Notes under the pieces: generated by a model | Seen by the model: only the letters and a program-made list of their open reading frames with translations | Databases searched by the model: none | What the model was told of the DNA's origin: nothing | NCBI GenBank assembly: GCA_963701015.1 | Contig: OY969556.1 | Span: forward strand, 1,426,001 to 1,490,000 | DNA from: MFD09286-c1 sp963701015 | GTDB taxonomy: Bacteria > Bacteroidota > Bacteroidia > Bacteroidales > DTGW01 | Length of the DNA stretch: 64,000 bases | Direction: 5' to 3' | Part shown: in pieces, positions 54,379 to 63,716 of the stretch | Layout: each line of letters starts with the position of its first letter | How positions within the stretch are numbered: position 1 is the stretch's first letter | Program-made: the position numbers and the translations under genes

Positions 54379-56061
54379 TTAGAATTGATATCTTAAACCA
54401 ATAGTCATTTGAGAACCTCCACGATTATGTTGGAAATAGTAACTATTATCTATTCCATAACCATTATCGGTATTTAATAGTGTAGTTTGCATTATTGCAT
54501 TGTATTGAAAACTACCTAAGATTTGAAAATTATAATTTAAATTCATTCCAAGCCTGGCGCCAAATTGGATAAACGACGATTGATATGCATCTTTTGAGTA
54601 ATCGCTGTTATTGTTAACTAATGATTCAATGCCATAACCAGCAAAAGGTACCAAAACAAAATGATGCAAAAAGTTAAAATCTTTACTCAAACCTCCAACA
54701 GCTGAAGCAACAGTATATTCATATGTTCCCAAACTATCCTTAATTGACGATGCATATGAACCTGAAACATATATTTTTATTCCAGGCGGCAACAATGCAC
54801 CTGACTTACCAGCCCAAAGTGATGCGTTAATTTCAAATAAAGCATTTATTCCTTCGCCAACAATACCAGGATTTATTCCATAACCTAGTGAAAATCCAAT
54901 ACCCCAATCCTGCTTTTCCTGTAATAACATACCTTCTTCTAATTTTCTACCAGCAATCTGGTAAAAGGTTGAAGTTCCACCTTCGCCAGTGGCAATTTTA
55001 CGGTCATCTACTATTTTATTACTTGCGCGAACTACACCTTTTCTTTTGGCAATTTTATTGCCTTTTGAATCCAGTTCAAATTCGTAAGCAAAGAATCGTT
55101 TATCAACCGAAAGTCCTTCTTTTAAACCGGCTTTAGCAGTTATAGGATGTGATGAATAGATAGGAATTTTCACCCTGAAATCTTCATTAATTTTAGCCAG
55201 TGAAACATCATTTAAATTAACAATTTTTGGAAATAAATCGGCAAAAAGTTGATTATCGGACCTTGAACCAAATATATTTTTCGAATGGTCCTTGTATTGC
55301 GAACATTCTATTACACCAAACGGGTTAGATGTTTTACCAACATATTTTACTGGAAAAGTAGTTTTTTCAAATGCAGCAACTTTATCGGCATTATAATTCG
55401 ATGAATCTACCCAAAGGTTATTATAAAATATAGCTGCAATGGAATCGTTCCAGTCTAATCGATAAACATAACAATCGAAATCGGCAACATAACCTTCTTC
55501 CCCAGTGTTTGGTTGTCGAGTTTTTGCCTCATATTCATCAATGGTTTGAATGTTTTTTATATCATATACAAGAATATAGCTCCTGTCCAATAAATTTTCA
55601 CCGGCATCTTTTAAAAGGCTCATCTTGCGCTCTGAAGCTTTGGCCCGTATAACATCGGCATCTGAAGCGTTATAAAGTCCGCGTTCGCCAATTAAATTCA
55701 TATCAAAATCGCCTTTTACATTACGGTCGAACCATTTTGCTATAATTTGTCTTGAAATATCTTTTGTTAAAGTTTGGTCAATTGATTTTACATCGGGATT
55801 AACGCTAATGCTCCTTGTTTCAACATTGTTGTTATTAAATTTTCCCGGAACAGGATAATCCAATACAATTTTTTTCATTCTTTTTGAACGTTCATCACCT
55901 CGGTTCAAATAGAGTATAGTAAGCGATGGCCGCAAATATTTTTTAACTGGATTGTCTCGTGTATTTGCCTTTGTAGATAACACATCTTGTGAAAAGAGGT
56001 TTGAAGAAAAGCATAATAAAGCTAAAGCTAAGGCATAAATAAAACATTTTTTCATTTTCAA
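54379..56061 (-). CDS. Outer-membrane protein with beta-barrel C-terminus, first gene of envelope cluster (560 aa)
   Basis: A signal peptide (about 1-25, ending NLFSQ) precedes a mixed alpha/beta periplasmic region (about 45-370; RPSLTILYLNRGDERSKR, SYILVYDIKNIQTIDEY). The C-terminal 170 residues (LEEGMLLQEKQDWGIGFSLGYGINPG ... SYYFQHNRGGSQMTIGLRYQF) show alternating strands and a terminal aromatic residue (F), the mark of an outer-membrane barrel inserted by the BAM machinery. It would be the membrane anchor of the cluster; the other exported products may dock on its periplasmic domain. The function is unknown. Confidence 0.72.
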   Translation of the reverse strand: MKMKKCFIYALALALLCFSSNLFSQDVLSTKANTRDNPVKKYLRPSLTILYLNRGDERSKRMKKIVLDYPVPGKFNNNNVETRSISVNPDVKSIDQTLTKDISRQIIAKWFDRNVKGDFDMNLIGERGLYNASDADVIRAKASERKMSLLKDAGENLLDRSYILVYDIKNIQTIDEYEAKTRQPNTGEEGYVADFDCYVYRLDWNDSIAAIFYNNLWVDSSNYNADKVAAFEKTTFPVKYVGKTSNPFGVIECSQYKDHSKNIFGSRSDNQLFADLFPKIVNLNDVSLAKINEDFRVKIPIYSSHPITAKAGLKEGLSVDKRFFAYEFELDSKGNKIAKRKGVVRASNKIVDDRKIATGEGGTSTFYQIAGRKLEEGMLLQEKQDWGIGFSLGYGINPGIVGEGINALFEINASLWAGKSGALLPPGIKIYVSGSYASSIKDSLGTYEYTVASAVGGLSKDFNFLHHFVLVPFAGYGIESLVNNNSDYSKDAYQSSFIQFGARLGMNLNYNFQILGSFQYNAIMQTTLLNTDNGYGIDNSYYFQHNRGGSQMTIGLRYQF

Positions 56062-56303
56062 TATGTTAGATTAAATTTTTCGGAATTTTATTCTAAGTAA
56101 AAATAAACAAATAATATTTCTGCTCCAAAAAATTTGTATTAACAGAATAATTTGAAAGCTAATGAATAAAAATTATGTTTTAATCAACTTTTTTTTACAT
56201 TTACAATTCATTGAAATTATTTTTAAGTTATTGAATACTAGTAGATAATAAATATATTTTTATATTATAGCACTATTAAATTAATTAAACTGAAAAAAAT
56301 ACC
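56062..56303. other. Divergent intergenic region
   Basis: 242 AT-rich bases between the envelope cluster and the aldolase-like gene. It should contain both promoters; no exact TAnnTTTG was found in either direction. Confidence 0.5.
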
Positions 56304-57254
56304 ATGTATCGAAAAGAAATTAAAGTTATTGATTGTACCATACGCGATGGTGGTTTAATGAACAATTGGAAATTTAACGATGAATTTGTAAAAGCAGTAT
56401 ATGAATCGCTTGTATTATCAGGGGTTGATTACATGGAGATTGGTTATAAAAGTAGTGAAAAATCGTATTCACGTGATGAAAATGGTCCATGGAAATTTTG
56501 TGATGAAAAAGATTTACGAAGAATAGTGGGTGACAATAAAACCAAGTTAAAATTGTCATGTATGGCCGATATTGGACGTATTGAGTTTACCGATATTGCC
56601 CCAAAAAAAGATAGTGTAATTGATATGATACGTGTGGCATGTTATGCACACCAAATTGATAAAGCAATTGCACTGGCTGAGCATTGTATTGATAAAGGTT
56701 ATGAAACAACTATAAATTTAATGGCTGTTTCGAAAGTTAGTGAACGCGATTTGGATGAAGCATTAAGTGATGTTGCAAAATCAAGGGTTCCGGCATTTTA
56801 TATTGTTGATAGTTTTGGAAGTATGTATTGTGAAAGAATAGAATATTTAGCTCGCAAATACATGAAAGCCATGCCAGGTAAAACAATTGGTATTCATGCC
56901 CACAACAATATGCAACTTGCTTTTTCAAATACTATAACTGCCATAATAGAAGGTTGCAATTTGCTTGATTCTACTTTGCTTGGTTTTGGGCGTGGCGCTG
57001 GGAATTGCCATACTGAAACATTAATTGCTTTTTTGAAAAATCCAAAATTCAAACTACGTCCTATTATAAAGGTAATTCAGGAGCATTTAATTCCAATGCA
57101 GCAAAAAATTGACTGGGGTTACCATATTCCATATTTGATTACTGGAATGTTGAACGAACATCCGAAAAGCGCTATGGAATGGATGGATTCAGAAGAAAAA
57201 TACGATTTCGTGAAGTTTTACAATCAAATGACCGAAAGTTACGCTTTGGAATAA
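56304..57254 (+). CDS. DRE-TIM barrel aldolase-like enzyme (HMGL-like family)
   Basis: 316 residues. The N-terminus VIDCTIRDGGLMNNWKF has the metal-binding Asp and Arg of the DRE-TIM family in the CTIRDGG form seen in 4-hydroxy-2-oxovalerate aldolase-like proteins. The second metal site HAHNN is present (TIGIHAHNNMQLA), as is LLGFGRGAGNCHTE. There is no LeuA_dimer domain. Proteins of this branch have no agreed physiological substrate in Bacteroidota; a pyruvate-type aldolase reaction is the safest guess. It is monocistronic, followed by a hairpin. Confidence 0.78.
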   Translation: MYRKEIKVIDCTIRDGGLMNNWKFNDEFVKAVYESLVLSGVDYMEIGYKSSEKSYSRDENGPWKFCDEKDLRRIVGDNKTKLKLSCMADIGRIEFTDIAPKKDSVIDMIRVACYAHQIDKAIALAEHCIDKGYETTINLMAVSKVSERDLDEALSDVAKSRVPAFYIVDSFGSMYCERIEYLARKYMKAMPGKTIGIHAHNNMQLAFSNTITAIIEGCNLLDSTLLGFGRGAGNCHTETLIAFLKNPKFKLRPIIKVIQEHLIPMQQKIDWGYHIPYLITGMLNEHPKSAMEWMDSEEKYDFVKFYNQMTESYALE

Positions 57255-57260
57255 TATTCT

Positions 57261-57319
57261 AATGTGCAAATGTGTTAATATGCCAATGTGCTGATTTGCT
57301 AATTTGCCAATGTATTAAT
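57261..57319. repeat. Short-unit repeat array, left arm
   Basis: About five degenerate copies of a 10-11 base unit, AATGTGCTAA / AATTTGCCAA, directly after the aldolase-like gene. The right array is the reverse complement of this type of unit. Confidence 0.7.
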
Positions 57320-57332
57320 AAAATATGATATT

Positions 57333-57394
57333 AGTGCTTATTAGAAAACTACGCAAATTGAAAATCATTTTTGTAGTTTTTTTTTATAAGCACT
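57333..57394 (+). terminator. Long two-part hairpin after the aldolase-like gene
   Basis: AGTGCTTAT (57333-57341) pairs with ATAAGCACT (57386-57394), and inside it AAAACTAC (57345-57352) pairs with GTAGTTTT (57373-57380), which runs into a T tract. The inner stem plus T run can act as an intrinsic terminator. The outer stem is a 9-bp clamp. Confidence 0.7.
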
Positions 57395-57480
57395 TATTTT
57401 AAATAAGAAAATTAATAAGTTTATTTATGGTAATTTTTTGTATAATTCTAATACCTAAATATTTAGAAAATATTATTATA

Positions 57481-57543
57481 CATTAACAAATTAACACATT
57501 GTAACATCAGCACATTAGCACATTAAAAAATTAGCACATTATC
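57481..57543. repeat. Short-unit repeat array, right arm
   Basis: Copies of the unit CATTAGCACATT / CAAATTAACACATT, in the opposite orientation to 57261-57319, ending just before the mutS2 ATG. The two arrays make an imperfect inverted repeat around the 57333-57394 hairpin. Confidence 0.7.
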
Positions 57544-60027
57544 ATGATTTATCCTTCAAATTTTGAAGTTAAAACCGGATTTGATAAAATCAGGAACCGT
57601 TTAAAAGAACTTTGCCTTTCATCACTTGGAATTGCCAGGATAGATGAGATGCAGTTTATAGATGATTATCAAAAAGTTTTACAGCTTTTAAATTTATCGG
57701 GTGAATTTAAAATGTTAATGCTCGATGAAGAAGCTTTTCCTGATAATTACTTTTTCGATTTAACAAAAGTATTGCATCATTTGCGCATTGAAGGAACTTT
57801 CCCTGAAGTAGAAGAAATGTTTAATCTTCGTCGTTCGCTCGAAACCATTAAAGCGGTTTATAATTTTCTCAATTCAAAAAACGAAGTCAAATATCCGAAT
57901 TTAAAGTTCCTTATTCGCGATGTTAAATTATATCCATTTGTAACCGACAGAATTAATGCCATAGTTACTAATAATGGTAAAATTAAGGATAATGCTTCGC
58001 CCGAACTTTCTTCAATTCGTCACGAAATTCACCGTAAGGAACAGGAAGTTGCAAAGCGAATGCACCAGTTAATGAAGTTAGCCCAATCCGAAGGTTGGGC
58101 TGATGAAGGAGCATCACTTTCAGTTCATGATGGCAGATTGGTTATACCGGTGAATTCAACACATAAAAGGCGCATAAAAGGTTTTGTACATGATGAATCA
58201 TCCACCGGTAAAACTTCATTTATTGAGCCTGCAGAAGTAGTTGAGTTAAACAACGATCTAAAGGAATTAGAATATTCCGAACGACGCGAAATTGTGAAGA
58301 TTCTTACAGACTTCGCAAATGACATTCGGCCATATATTGATGATTTATTAATTGCCTATAATTTCTTAGGTGAAGTTGATTTTTTAAGGGCAAAATCATT
58401 GTATGCCATAGAAATTAATGCTATTCAGCCACCGATTTTTGATAGCCCTCAAATATCATGGTTTAATGCTGTACACCCTTTGTTAATGAAGCATTTAAAA
58501 GCCGAAGGTAAATCTGTTGTCCCGCTTGATATACAATTAAATGCCCAAAAAAGAATTTTGGTAATTTCCGGGCCAAATGCCGGTGGAAAATCGGTTTGTC
58601 TTCAAACTGTAGGACTTATCCAATATATGTTGCAGTGCGGATTATTGATTCCCGTTAAGGAAACCAGTGAAGCAGGCATTTTTGAAAAAATATTTATTGA
58701 CATTGGCGACGAACAATCCATCGAAAACGATTTAAGCACTTACAGTTCGCACTTACTCAATATGAAGTTTTTTATCCGTAATGCCAATGATAGAAGCCTT
58801 TTTATGGTTGATGAGTTTGGTGCGGGAACCGAACCTATGCTTGGAGGTGCAATTGCTGAAAGTGTATTGGAAGAATTGAACCAGATAAAATCATTTGGTA
58901 TAGTAACTACGCATTATACCAATCTCAAACATTTTGCGTCGTCTGCTGATGGTATTATTAATGGCGCAATGTTATATGATGCACAAAACCTTCAACCACT
59001 TTTTAAATTATTGATTGGTGAGCCGGGAAGTTCATTTGCTTTTGAAATTGCCCGTAAAATTGGTTTGCCTGAAAATATCCTTCAAAGTGCAACACAAAAA
59101 GTAGGAGAGGGGCATATTGATTATGACCGTAACTTAAAGGAAATAATCCGTGATAAGCATTACTGGCAGCAAAAGCGAAACCATGTTAAAGAATCGGGCA
59201 AGCGATTGGACGAAGTTGTTTCGAAATATTCTTCGGAACTTGAAGAAATAAAACAATTGCGAAAAGAAGTGTTGCAAAAAGCAAAACTTGAAGCAGAGGA
59301 GTTGCTTACAGGCGTGAACAAACAAATAGAAAATACTATTCGCGAAATTAAAGAAAGCCAGGCCGATAAAGAAAAAACAAAAACAGCCCGTTTAAATGTT
59401 ATAAAAATCAAGGATAAGGTAGAAATGATTGATTCTTCCTTTGATGAAAAAATTGAAAAAAAGATTGAGCAATTAAGCAGGAGGGAAGAAAGAAAAAATA
59501 AAAGGCAAATTTCTTCAAATGAAGAAAAATCAGTTGTAACAAAAATTGAAGAACAAGACCTGACTATTCGAAAAGGAGATAAAGTAAAATTGTTTGGTCA
59601 ATCGGCTGTTGGTGAAGTGCTTGATATAAATGGCAAAAGCATTTTAGTTTCATTCGGCAATATGGTTACAACCTTGCACGAGAACCGTTTAGAGAAAATT
59701 TCGAACAACGAATTTAAAAAAGCCCGGAAACTGGAACCAAAAGCTGAAAATGCCAGTCTATATAATGTATCGGAACGGAAACAAAATTTCAAACTTCAGC
59801 TCGATGTTCGCGGGATGCGCGCCGATGAGGCGCTTCAGAAAGTTTCGGAATATATTGATGAATCAATTATGGTTGATGTGAACGAAGTCCGCATTTTACA
59901 TGGCAAAGGCAATGGAATACTGCGGCAACTTATTCGTGATTATTTGAATACTATTGATTTAATTACTTTTTGTGGTGATGAACACGTCCAATTTGGTGGG
60001 GCAGGAATAACTGTTGTAAAATTTTAA
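57544..60027 (+). CDS. mutS2: MutS2-family ATPase with Smr nuclease domain
   Basis: 827 residues. MutS2 lacks the mismatch-recognition domains of MutS. It acts on branched DNA or on stalled/collided ribosomes, depending on the organism. The MutS core and lever (about 1-320) are followed by the ATPase with Walker A SGPNAGGKSV (about 342) and LFMVDEFGAGTEP, a basic coiled coil (about 520-660), a KOW-like segment (IRKGDKVKLFGQSAVGEVLDINGK) and the C-terminal Smr domain (LDVRGMRADEA at about 752, LHGKGNG at about 785). All landmarks are intact, including the Smr LHGKGxG motif. ATG at 57544 directly follows the repeat array. Confidence 0.93.
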   Translation: MIYPSNFEVKTGFDKIRNRLKELCLSSLGIARIDEMQFIDDYQKVLQLLNLSGEFKMLMLDEEAFPDNYFFDLTKVLHHLRIEGTFPEVEEMFNLRRSLETIKAVYNFLNSKNEVKYPNLKFLIRDVKLYPFVTDRINAIVTNNGKIKDNASPELSSIRHEIHRKEQEVAKRMHQLMKLAQSEGWADEGASLSVHDGRLVIPVNSTHKRRIKGFVHDESSTGKTSFIEPAEVVELNNDLKELEYSERREIVKILTDFANDIRPYIDDLLIAYNFLGEVDFLRAKSLYAIEINAIQPPIFDSPQISWFNAVHPLLMKHLKAEGKSVVPLDIQLNAQKRILVISGPNAGGKSVCLQTVGLIQYMLQCGLLIPVKETSEAGIFEKIFIDIGDEQSIENDLSTYSSHLLNMKFFIRNANDRSLFMVDEFGAGTEPMLGGAIAESVLEELNQIKSFGIVTTHYTNLKHFASSADGIINGAMLYDAQNLQPLFKLLIGEPGSSFAFEIARKIGLPENILQSATQKVGEGHIDYDRNLKEIIRDKHYWQQKRNHVKESGKRLDEVVSKYSSELEEIKQLRKEVLQKAKLEAEELLTGVNKQIENTIREIKESQADKEKTKTARLNVIKIKDKVEMIDSSFDEKIEKKIEQLSRREERKNKRQISSNEEKSVVTKIEEQDLTIRKGDKVKLFGQSAVGEVLDINGKSILVSFGNMVTTLHENRLEKISNNEFKKARKLEPKAENASLYNVSERKQNFKLQLDVRGMRADEALQKVSEYIDESIMVDVNEVRILHGKGNGILRQLIRDYLNTIDLITFCGDEHVQFGGAGITVVKF

Positions 60028-60036
60028 AGTGTATTT

Positions 60037-60081
60037 CTAAAAAATTTATTATGATTTATCTTTGCTAAAAAATTTATTATG
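60037..60081 (+). repeat. Direct repeat spanning the purC start
   Basis: CTAAAAAATTTATTATG occurs at 60037-60053 and again at 60065-60081, 28 bases apart; the second copy ends in the purC ATG. The intervening bases carry the -7 box TATCTTTG. The first copy has an ATG that opens only a five-codon frame. Confidence 0.8.
60057..60064 (+). promoter_or_regulatory. -7 element of the purC promoter
   Basis: TATCTTTG followed by C is an exact TAnnTTTG match, 14 bases before the purC ATG. It lies inside the direct repeat. The -33 TTTG is not recognisable. Confidence 0.5.
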
Positions 60082-61026
60082 GAAGCAATTATAAATACCA
60101 ATTTTAAATTTCAGAAACAACTTAGTAAATACACCGGAAAAGTTCGTGATGTTTATAATATTGATGGAAAGTATCTTGTAATGGTCGTGTCTGACCGCAT
60201 TTCTGCCTTTGATGTTGTATTGCCTAAAGGAATTCCTTATAAAGGACAGGTTTTAAACCAGATTGCTCTGAAGTTTTTAGATGCAACAGCTGATATAGTT
60301 CCCAATTGGAAGATTTCATCGCCCGACCCTATGGTTACCATTGGCCATATGGCTGAACCCTTTAAAGTTGAAATGGTTATCCGTGGTTATTTGACCGGCC
60401 ATGCCTGGCGTGAATATAAATCAGGTAAGCGGTCGTTGTGTGGAATGCCATTGCCGGAAGGGATGATAGAAAACCAAAAATTCCCGAAAGCTTTAATTAC
60501 GCCAACCACAAAAGCAAGTGAAGGGCATGATGAAGACATTTCGCGCGATGAAATAATATCAAGCGGATTGGTTTCGAAAGAAGATTATATACAATTGGAA
60601 AATTACACCCATAAATTATTTGAACGCGGAAGCCAGATTGCCGAAAAAATGGGATTGATTTTAGTTGATACTAAATATGAATTTGGAAAAAAAGACGGCA
60701 AAATATACTTGATAGATGAAATACATACACCCGACTCATCACGCTATTTTTACTTAAACGGTTATGATGAAAGACAAAAAAAAGGTGAAGCACAAAAGCA
60801 ATTATCGAAAGAGTTTGTGCGCCAATGGCTGATTGAAAATAATTTTCAGGGCAAAGATGGACAAAAGATACCGGAAATGTCAGCCGATTTTGTAAAACAA
60901 GTAAGTGAACGCTATATTGAACTTTACGAAAACATAACCGGAGATAAATTCCAACGTGCCGAAGGAACAGATGTTATGAAAAGGATTGAAAAAAACGTAT
61001 CCGAGTCTCTTATAAAACTTGACTAA
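60079..61026 (+). CDS. purC: Phosphoribosylaminoimidazole-succinocarboxamide synthase (SAICAR synthase)
   Basis: 315 residues, consistent with the longer PurC group. It joins aspartate to CAIR with ATP in purine synthesis. Motifs include KYTGKVRDVYNIDGKYLVMVVSDRISAFDVVLPKGIPYKGQVLN near the N-terminus, the phosphate loop region ALITPTTKASEGHDEDIS, and LIDEIHTPDSSRYF. No purine riboswitch-like structure was seen in the 51-base leader. It stands as a single gene after mutS2. Confidence 0.95.
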   Translation: MEAIINTNFKFQKQLSKYTGKVRDVYNIDGKYLVMVVSDRISAFDVVLPKGIPYKGQVLNQIALKFLDATADIVPNWKISSPDPMVTIGHMAEPFKVEMVIRGYLTGHAWREYKSGKRSLCGMPLPEGMIENQKFPKALITPTTKASEGHDEDISRDEIISSGLVSKEDYIQLENYTHKLFERGSQIAEKMGLILVDTKYEFGKKDGKIYLIDEIHTPDSSRYFYLNGYDERQKKGEAQKQLSKEFVRQWLIENNFQGKDGQKIPEMSADFVKQVSERYIELYENITGDKFQRAEGTDVMKRIEKNVSESLIKLD

Positions 61027-61084
61027 TAATTCTTTGAATTAGACTTCGAATAAATTAATTATACTATTTTCTGTCAGAATATTA

Positions 61085-61092
61085 TAGTTTTG
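61085..61092 (+). promoter_or_regulatory. Possible -7 element of the 849-residue T9SS gene
   Basis: TAGTTTTG matches TAnnTTTG, 50 bases before the ATG at 61143. The leader contains an inverted repeat TAACTTG (61095-61101) / CAAGTTA (61119-61125). There is no clear -33. Confidence 0.32.
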
Positions 61093-61142
61093 AGTAACTT
61101 GCAATGAGGAATTTATAACAAGTTATACAAAACTATATTCTT

Positions 61143-63692
61143 ATGAAAAAATTTATATTATTTCTACTGGCAAACTTATTTGTGTTTTATGCAAGTATTT
61201 GTGTAGTTAAGGCACAATCAAAAAAACTAATCCATTATTGGCATTTTAATAATACTTTACCTACTAATGGTAAAGGTGGTATTGCTTTAGGAACTATACC
61301 TGCTGATTATTCTGCATTAGGCAATGCATTTGTCTTATACAAACCTTTAAAAGGAGTTGTAAAAGATACCACAGGTATTTTGGATAATCTTGCAGGCGAC
61401 ACAATTAATCAAAGGCCTGGTTATGCAGGTTGTTGCGGTAGTACAAATAATGCGGTACGAACCAGGAATCCAAGCGACAGTATGGAGTTTTTATGGTATA
61501 TACCTACGAAAAAGTATCAAAATATAATTATTAAATATGAAACGCAATCGTCGAGTATAGCCAGTGGCCAACATAGGCAGGTTTTTTCTTATAGTACCGA
61601 CAGTGCTAAAACATTTATTACTTCCGGTTTGCCTGTGGCATTTGATTCGGCAGGTACTACATGGGGCAAGGTTATTCTCGATTTAAGTTCTATTCCGGCA
61701 ATTAATAATATTGGCAGTTTTGTTTTTAAGATGACTTTTACTGCCCCGAACACTGGTTCTAGTGGCAACAACAGGTTCGATAACATTACCGTTGAAGGAG
61801 ATACTGTTATTGCCCCGGCTATAACTTCTACCGCTTTAACTGCAGCAATTATAAATAGAAATTATTCCTATACAATTGTAACATCAGGTAATCCTTCTCC
61901 TGCGCTTTCGGTAAGTGGTAACCCGGCATGGCTTACGCTAAATAACAATATCTTAAGTGGAATTCCACCTTCAATTGATACAATTGGCCCTATAACAATT
62001 ATGGCGAGCAATATTGCGGGAAATACAAAACAGGTGTTTAACTTAATTGTGAACGATTCAATTAATCCTGTTGCACCAGTTATAACAAGTTCAGCACCGG
62101 ATACTATAAAAAAAGACTCAACATTTTCCTATACTATAAAAGTTACAGGTATTCCCAAACCGGCAATTTCAGTCAGTGGAAATTCTTCATGGCTTATGTT
62201 AAAAGATAGCATATTGATTGGCACACCCTCGAATGATGGAATATATGGCCCAATTACAATTACTGCAACCAATATTTTAGGAAGTGTTCAGCAAGTTTTT
62301 AATATTATTGTACCTTCTATGCCAAACATTACAAGTCAGGCTATAGCAAAAGGCACGGCGGATTCGCTTTATTCCTATATAATTAAATTAACCGGAACAC
62401 CATCGCCCAAAATATTAGTAAGTGGTAATCCATCCTGGCTAATTTTAAAAGATAGTTTATTGTCAGGTACACCAACATCAACTGGTTCCTTTGGTCCAAT
62501 TGTAATTACTGCAGATAATTCACAAGGAAGTATTCAACAAATCTTTACCATTGTAGTTTCTTCATGTCCGGTTATAACAAGTACACCAAATATAAGTGGA
62601 ATTGTTGGCACAGCATATTCATACCAAATAATAAATACTGGTACGCCAAGTCCAGTTGATTCGGTAATTGGAAATCCGGCATGGTTAAGCCTTAAAAATA
62701 ATATTTTAAGCGGAACGCCAAATTCATCCGGATTAATTGGACCGATTACCATTTTTGCTGAGAATGCAGCATCAACCGCACAACAAACATTTTATATCAA
62801 TGTCGCAAATTTAGTGGTGAATACAAGCGGTTCAAAATTAATCCACTACTGGCATTTTAATAACTCGTTGCCACTTGATGGGTCGGGTGGTATTTCGTAT
62901 AATGGTAATCAAATTTCTCCTGATTATTCAAGAATTGGTAAAGCTTATATTATATTTGAACCAGTTTTAAAAAATATTCGAGATACAGGTTATATAGATA
63001 ATTTATTGGGCGATACTATTAATCAAAGAAATGGTTATGGCGGATGCTGTTCCGATATTTTTAATAACGCGGTGCGCACGCGTAACCCTAGCGATAGTAT
63101 GCAGTTTCTATGGTTTTTGCCAACAAATAAGTATAAAAATATTGTTATTAAATATGAAACTCAATTATCAAGTGTAAAAAGTGGACAACGCGAACAGGTT
63201 TTTTCGTATAGCTTGGATAGCGCTTCTACGTTTATAACAACCAATCTTCCGGTTGTATCTAATTTCGCTGATACTTCATGGAGCTTGGTAACACTCGATT
63301 TTCGCTCGCTCTCCTCGGTTAATGACAATAGTAAATTTGTTTTGAAAATAAATTTTGTTGGTCAAAATACCGGAAGCAAAGGTAATAACAGGTTTGATAA
63401 TATTACAGTTGAAGGGGATACTATTTCAGGTGGAAGCAATATTGCAATTAATTCAATGGACAGGATAATGTTATATCCTAATCCGGCAAGGGATTATATT
63501 AATATTTCAATTCCATATAATGAATCGAAAATAACAATGTATAATTCAACAGGTATAATGGTTTTAAAGTTTATGTTCACCAAAAATAAAAGCCAAATAG
63601 ATATAAGCCAGTTTAAACCTGGTTTTTATTATATAGCAATTGATGAGAAAAAGAGTGGAGAAACCAAAATGATGAAATTTATAAAAGAGTAA
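61143..63692 (+). CDS. T9SS cargo protein with duplicated domain and Ig-like repeats
   Basis: 849 residues with a signal peptide (about 1-25, ending CVVKAQ). A roughly 190-residue domain occurs twice: about 29-220 (KLIHYWHFNNTLP ... DTINQRPGYAGCCG ... VRTRNPSDSMEFLW) and about 565-760 (KLIHYWHFNNSLP ... DTINQRNGYGGCCS ... VRTRNPSDSMQFLW). The two copies are strikingly similar. Between them are four putative Ig (He_PIG-type) units of about 80 residues, each with NPAWL or NPSWL followed by LSGTP or IGTP and GPI.I. The last 75 residues (MLYPNPARDYINISI ... MYNSTGIMVLK ... FKPGFYYIAI) are a type A T9SS sorting domain. Secretion and surface display or release are expected. The ligand is unknown. 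Confidence 0.85.
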   Translation: MKKFILFLLANLFVFYASICVVKAQSKKLIHYWHFNNTLPTNGKGGIALGTIPADYSALGNAFVLYKPLKGVVKDTTGILDNLAGDTINQRPGYAGCCGSTNNAVRTRNPSDSMEFLWYIPTKKYQNIIIKYETQSSSIASGQHRQVFSYSTDSAKTFITSGLPVAFDSAGTTWGKVILDLSSIPAINNIGSFVFKMTFTAPNTGSSGNNRFDNITVEGDTVIAPAITSTALTAAIINRNYSYTIVTSGNPSPALSVSGNPAWLTLNNNILSGIPPSIDTIGPITIMASNIAGNTKQVFNLIVNDSINPVAPVITSSAPDTIKKDSTFSYTIKVTGIPKPAISVSGNSSWLMLKDSILIGTPSNDGIYGPITITATNILGSVQQVFNIIVPSMPNITSQAIAKGTADSLYSYIIKLTGTPSPKILVSGNPSWLILKDSLLSGTPTSTGSFGPIVITADNSQGSIQQIFTIVVSSCPVITSTPNISGIVGTAYSYQIINTGTPSPVDSVIGNPAWLSLKNNILSGTPNSSGLIGPITIFAENAASTAQQTFYINVANLVVNTSGSKLIHYWHFNNSLPLDGSGGISYNGNQISPDYSRIGKAYIIFEPVLKNIRDTGYIDNLLGDTINQRNGYGGCCSDIFNNAVRTRNPSDSMQFLWFLPTNKYKNIVIKYETQLSSVKSGQREQVFSYSLDSASTFITTNLPVVSNFADTSWSLVTLDFRSLSSVNDNSKFVLKINFVGQNTGSKGNNRFDNITVEGDTISGGSNIAINSMDRIMLYPNPARDYINISIPYNESKITMYNSTGIMVLKFMFTKNKSQIDISQFKPGFYYIAIDEKKSGETKMMKFIKE

Positions 63693-63716
63693 ATTTGAAT
63701 CTATTATATGCAATTG

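Noticed and set aside
57255..57543. CRISPR array
   Set aside because: Units are only about 10-11 bases, degenerate and without spacers of even length, and no cas genes occur in the window.
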